From Candidatus Zixiibacteriota bacterium (GTDB taxonomy: Bacteria > Zixibacteria > MSB-5A5 > CAIYYT01), in the NCBI GenBank assembly GCA_026397575.1, contig JAPLUP010000178.1, positions 1 through 9,468 on the forward strand: a DNA stretch of 9,468 bases. Direction: 5' to 3'. The notes under the pieces were generated by a model that had not been told where the DNA came from, ran no database searches, and saw only the letters and a list, made by a program, of their open reading frames with translations. Of this stretch, positions 7,389-9,468 are shown piece after piece. Every line of letters starts with the position of its first letter. The first letter of the stretch is position 1. The position numbers were made by a program, and so were the translations under genes.

Positions 7389-7434
7389 AAAACCTCAGTA
7401 TCTAAACGATAAGCTTTTGCCGGAAGGATGTGTT

Positions 7435-7818
7435 ATGAGACGTCTGAAATTGATGTCATGCGTGATTTGTCTTCTCCTCGCCATACCATTGGTGCTGTTT
7501 TCTTCTCCCCTGCCGCAGGCAAGTTTGTCGGAACAGCAAGGGTTCTTCAGATTCCCCGATATTTATGATGACAAAATCGTCTTCACATCCGAAGGTGATC
7601 TCTGGATGGTTTCAGCCAAAGGCGGAACGGCTATGCGACTGACAACGGCTGAAGGCGAGGAGCGCTTTGCCAAGTTCTCGCCGGATGGTAAATGGATTGC
7701 ATTTACTGGTGAGTATGACGGTAACGCCGATGTCTATGTCATGTCAGCAACCGGAGGCGAGCCATCAGGTGGTCGGTTGGACACCGGATGGCAACATCGT
7801 CTTCCGATCGTTCTTTGA
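7435..7818 (+). CDS. Tricorn-like protease, N-terminal fragment before a frame break
   Basis: The ATG at 7435 is chosen because GGAAGGA sits six bases upstream and the product then starts with a clean signal peptide (RRLK, a hydrophobic core VICLLLAIPLVLF, and a likely cleavage near PQA). The mature part begins like bacterial Tricorn proteases: FRFPDIYDDKIVFTSEGDLW, then a first propeller blade with FSPDGKWIAFTGEYDG and VYVMSATGGEP (landmarks). Genuine sequence ends at proline 110 (codon 7762-7764). The last 17 residues to the TGA at 7816-7818 are out of frame and unrelated to the family. Tricorn homologues are large peptidases that cut short peptides; the signal peptide points to the periplasm, unlike the cytosolic archaeal enzyme. 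As read, this fragment alone would not be functional. Confidence 0.8.
   Translation: MRRLKLMSCVICLLLAIPLVLFSSPLPQASLSEQQGFFRFPDIYDDKIVFTSEGDLWMVSAKGGTAMRLTTAEGEERFAKFSPDGKWIAFTGEYDGNADVYVMSATGGEPSGGRLDTGWQHRLPIVL
7762..7771 (+). other. Frame-disrupting deletion point in the Tricorn-like gene
   Basis: Upstream, frame 1 reads ...ATGGEP to codon 7762-7764. Downstream, frame 2 reads VVGWTPDGNIVF from 7769. Only TCAG lies between them. In Tricorn-type propellers about ten residues of the form xRLTyHpaxdq normally separate GGEP from the V.GWtPDG strand. About 29 bases therefore seem missing, which also gives the observed frame change. A real deletion and an assembly error cannot be told apart here. 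Confidence 0.7.
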
Positions 7819-9468
7819 GTCGGGGAATTATTTCTATAAACTATTCACCATCTCGGCGGAAGGTGGCTATCCCGAAGAACTGTCAATTGACAAGGCAGCG
7901 ACGTTGACCTTTGAGCCGAACGGCCAACGCGTCGCATTTACGCGCACGATGCTGTCATTTCGCACTTGGAAAAGGTACCACGGAGGGTGGGCGGAGAATA
8001 TCTGGGTGGGGAATCTGGCCACTCACGATTTCAAGAAGATCAGCAAATATACCGGCAACAATCAGTTCCCGATGTGGATCGGCGATCGCATTTACTTTCA
8101 GTCGGACAGTCTCGGTCGTGCCAATATCTGGTCAATGACTCCAGACGGTGGCGATCTCAAGCAAGTAACTTCACACACCGACTATGATACCCGCTGGCCT
8201 AGCGCCTGGAGGGACTTAATCGTTTATCAGCACGCCATGGACATCTGGATGCTTGACACCAAGACCGGCAAGACAAGTAAAATCGATATCGCCTTGCCGA
8301 GTGATCGTTTACAAAGACGAGCCAAGTTCGTCGGCGCCGCGAAAAACATCGACAGCTATGATCTTTCTCCAGATGGCAAACGAATGATCGTAGCTGCCCG
8401 AGGCGAGTTGTTTTGGGTGCCTACCAAGAAAGACGGTTTGACAAGACGAGTCAGTGTCTCGGCGACATCGCGTGAAAAAACCCCCGTATTCTCGCCTGAC
8501 GGCAAGAGCATTATGGCCGTCTCCGACGCTACCGGTGAGGAAGAACTGTATCTGTGGGACGCCGCCGGTTCGGGGACTCCGACACAACTGAGCAACTCGA
8601 AACTGGGCTGGCACTATGACCCGCTTTACTCACCCGACGGCAAATGGATCGCATTTTCTGATTTCAAGTGCCGGTTGAACCTTTTCAATATTGACAGCAA
8701 GACATCGGCAGTGATAGACAGCGCGTCGTGGGAAATCAGGCAGTATAGTTGGTCGCCCGACAGTAAATTTCTGGCATACAACGCAACAATCGAAAACGGC
8801 TACGGTGTGATTAGGATCTATGATCGCACCGCAAAGAAATCCCACACCGTAACGGAGGAGATGTTTCACAGCGCTTTTCCATCATGGGACCCGGAAGGCA
8901 AGTATCTTTACTTCCTCCAGGACGCGACTTTCAATCCGCGACTTGATTATGTGGAAGGTTCGAGGTATGTTTTCGATGAATTGACCAAGCCCTATCTGTT
9001 GGTGCTTAAGGTCTCAGATAAGTCGCCCTTTGCTCCCAAGGCAGATTCCGAAGAGGACAAATCTGCCGTCGATAAGAAAACAAGCGACAAGAAGGACAAG
9101 GACAAGGGATCGAAAGAGGGCGAAAAGAAGGATACTGTCAAGGTCCAGATTGACTTTGCGGGCATTGTCGATCGCAAAGTGGGCATCGATGTGACGGCGG
9201 GAAATTATGTGAATCTCAGAGCCATCAGCGGCAAATTCTATTATCTGTCTTCCCGCAATCGCGGCATGATGCCCGAGGGTCAGCCCGATCAAGGGGATCG
9301 TTACGACCTTCATCTCTACGATGTCAAAGAGCAAAAGGATACGGTGGTAATGTCGGGCATCAATTCGTTTGATGTTTCGGATGACAACGGCACTCTGGTT
9401 GTGAAAAAACTCGATCAGTTTACACGTATGGCTGCCGGCGCTTTGTCGCCACCGCCACCGGACGACAA
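7769..9468 (+). CDS. Tricorn-like protease, propeller region after the frame break (3' end outside window)
   Basis: From 7769 frame 2 stays open for 566 codons to the window edge and continues the same protein. It shows successive TolB/PD40-type blades (VVGWTPDGN; RYHGGWAENIWVGNL; TPDGGDLKQVTSHTDYD; YDLSPDGKRMIVAARGELF; VFSPDGKSIM; LYSPDGKWIAFSD; YSWSPDSKFLAYN; SWDPEGKYLYFLQD), the usual six- and seven-bladed propellers of Tricorn. Near 9040-9140 is a lysine/aspartate/glutamate-rich low-complexity insert, followed by VQIDFAGIVDRKV, which matches the family's segment leading into the second propeller. The PDZ domain and the serine-protease core with its catalytic residues lie beyond the window, so activity cannot be judged. 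There is no ribosome binding site for a separate start here; GTG 7769 or upstream ATGs in this frame are only formal starts. Treat it with the 7435 fragment as one broken gene. Confidence 0.82.
   Translation, partial: MVGWTPDGNIVFRSFFESGNYFYKLFTISAEGGYPEELSIDKAATLTFEPNGQRVAFTRTMLSFRTWKRYHGGWAENIWVGNLATHDFKKISKYTGNNQFPMWIGDRIYFQSDSLGRANIWSMTPDGGDLKQVTSHTDYDTRWPSAWRDLIVYQHAMDIWMLDTKTGKTSKIDIALPSDRLQRRAKFVGAAKNIDSYDLSPDGKRMIVAARGELFWVPTKKDGLTRRVSVSATSREKTPVFSPDGKSIMAVSDATGEEELYLWDAAGSGTPTQLSNSKLGWHYDPLYSPDGKWIAFSDFKCRLNLFNIDSKTSAVIDSASWEIRQYSWSPDSKFLAYNATIENGYGVIRIYDRTAKKSHTVTEEMFHSAFPSWDPEGKYLYFLQDATFNPRLDYVEGSRYVFDELTKPYLLVLKVSDKSPFAPKADSEEDKSAVDKKTSDKKDKDKGSKEGEKKDTVKVQIDFAGIVDRKVGIDVTAGNYVNLRAISGKFYYLSSRNRGMMPEGQPDQGDRYDLHLYDVKEQKDTVVMSGINSFDVSDDNGTLVVKKLDQFTRMAAGALSPPPPDD

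Larger units (their letters stand above)
7163..7434. other. Intergenic region between dnaK and the Tricorn-like gene
   Basis: This 272-base gap has no credible gene. It holds a 38-base imperfect hairpin (7177-7214), a T6 run at 7231-7236 and a near-perfect 11-base direct repeat (7361-7371 and 7378-7388) ahead of the ribosome binding site GGAAGGA at 7422-7428. The reading frame of the Tricorn-like gene extends upstream to 7315, but those codons look non-coding. TATCTA at 7399-7404 is a weak -10 candidate without a matching -35. Confidence 0.6.

Noticed and set aside
7315..7434. Upstream start of the Tricorn-like gene at 7315
   Set aside because: The extra 40 residues lack a signal peptide start, cross the direct repeat, and bypass the good ribosome binding site and signal peptide that begin at 7435.
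7762..7818. Programmed ribosomal frameshift in the Tricorn-like gene
   Set aside because: There is no slippery heptamer or downstream pseudoknot evident, and about ten conserved residues are missing at the join, which a frameshift alone would not explain.

Overview
The window looks like chromosomal DNA from a Gram-negative (diderm) bacterium. It encodes an outer-membrane beta-barrel protein of Omp85/BamA type and a lipoprotein with a clear lipobox, and all real genes lie on the + strand. The mix of a peptidase MA-like / TolB-propeller / Omp85-barrel protein, a secreted Tricorn-type protease and a dnaK standing without grpE or dnaJ recalls uncultivated FCB-type or Zixibacteria-like lineages. 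That placement is an inference from gene content and is weak.

Region 1 (1-4458) is the tail of an operon. It holds a partial HEAT-repeat protein, then a 918-residue exported protein joining a zinc metallopeptidase domain (HELVH ... FTEGLAE), a PD40/TolB-like propeller and a C-terminal Omp85-type barrel with an LRGY motif. Last is a BamB-like PQQ-propeller lipoprotein. The first two genes overlap by 4 bases (ATGA). The third starts 2 bases after, or 13 bases inside, the second. Tight coupling of a BamA-like barrel to a BamB-like lipoprotein suggests an envelope-assembly or envelope-proteolysis module.

Region 2 (4459-7162) is a chaperone pair. A 241-base gap carries two dyads built from the same TGCCA/TGGCA half-site and a sigma-54-like -24/-12 element. 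A long purine-rich leader and a strong ribosome binding site follow, then an Hsp20 gene. A textbook intrinsic terminator separates hsp20 from dnaK and leaves only 25 bases before the dnaK start.

Region 3 (7163-9468) begins with a 272-base gap holding a 38-base imperfect hairpin and an 11-base near-perfect direct repeat. It continues with a secreted Tricorn-like protease whose reading frame is broken near position 7765. The missing stretch corresponds to about ten residues of a propeller blade, so a deletion of about 29 bases (or an assembly error) is more likely than a simple one-base shift. The downstream frame stays open to the window end; the PDZ and serine-protease core lie beyond it.

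The shared theme is protein quality control, with cytosolic chaperones (Hsp20, DnaK) beside envelope proteases and barrel-assembly-like proteins. No transposase, tRNA, rRNA, CRISPR array or phage gene was seen.
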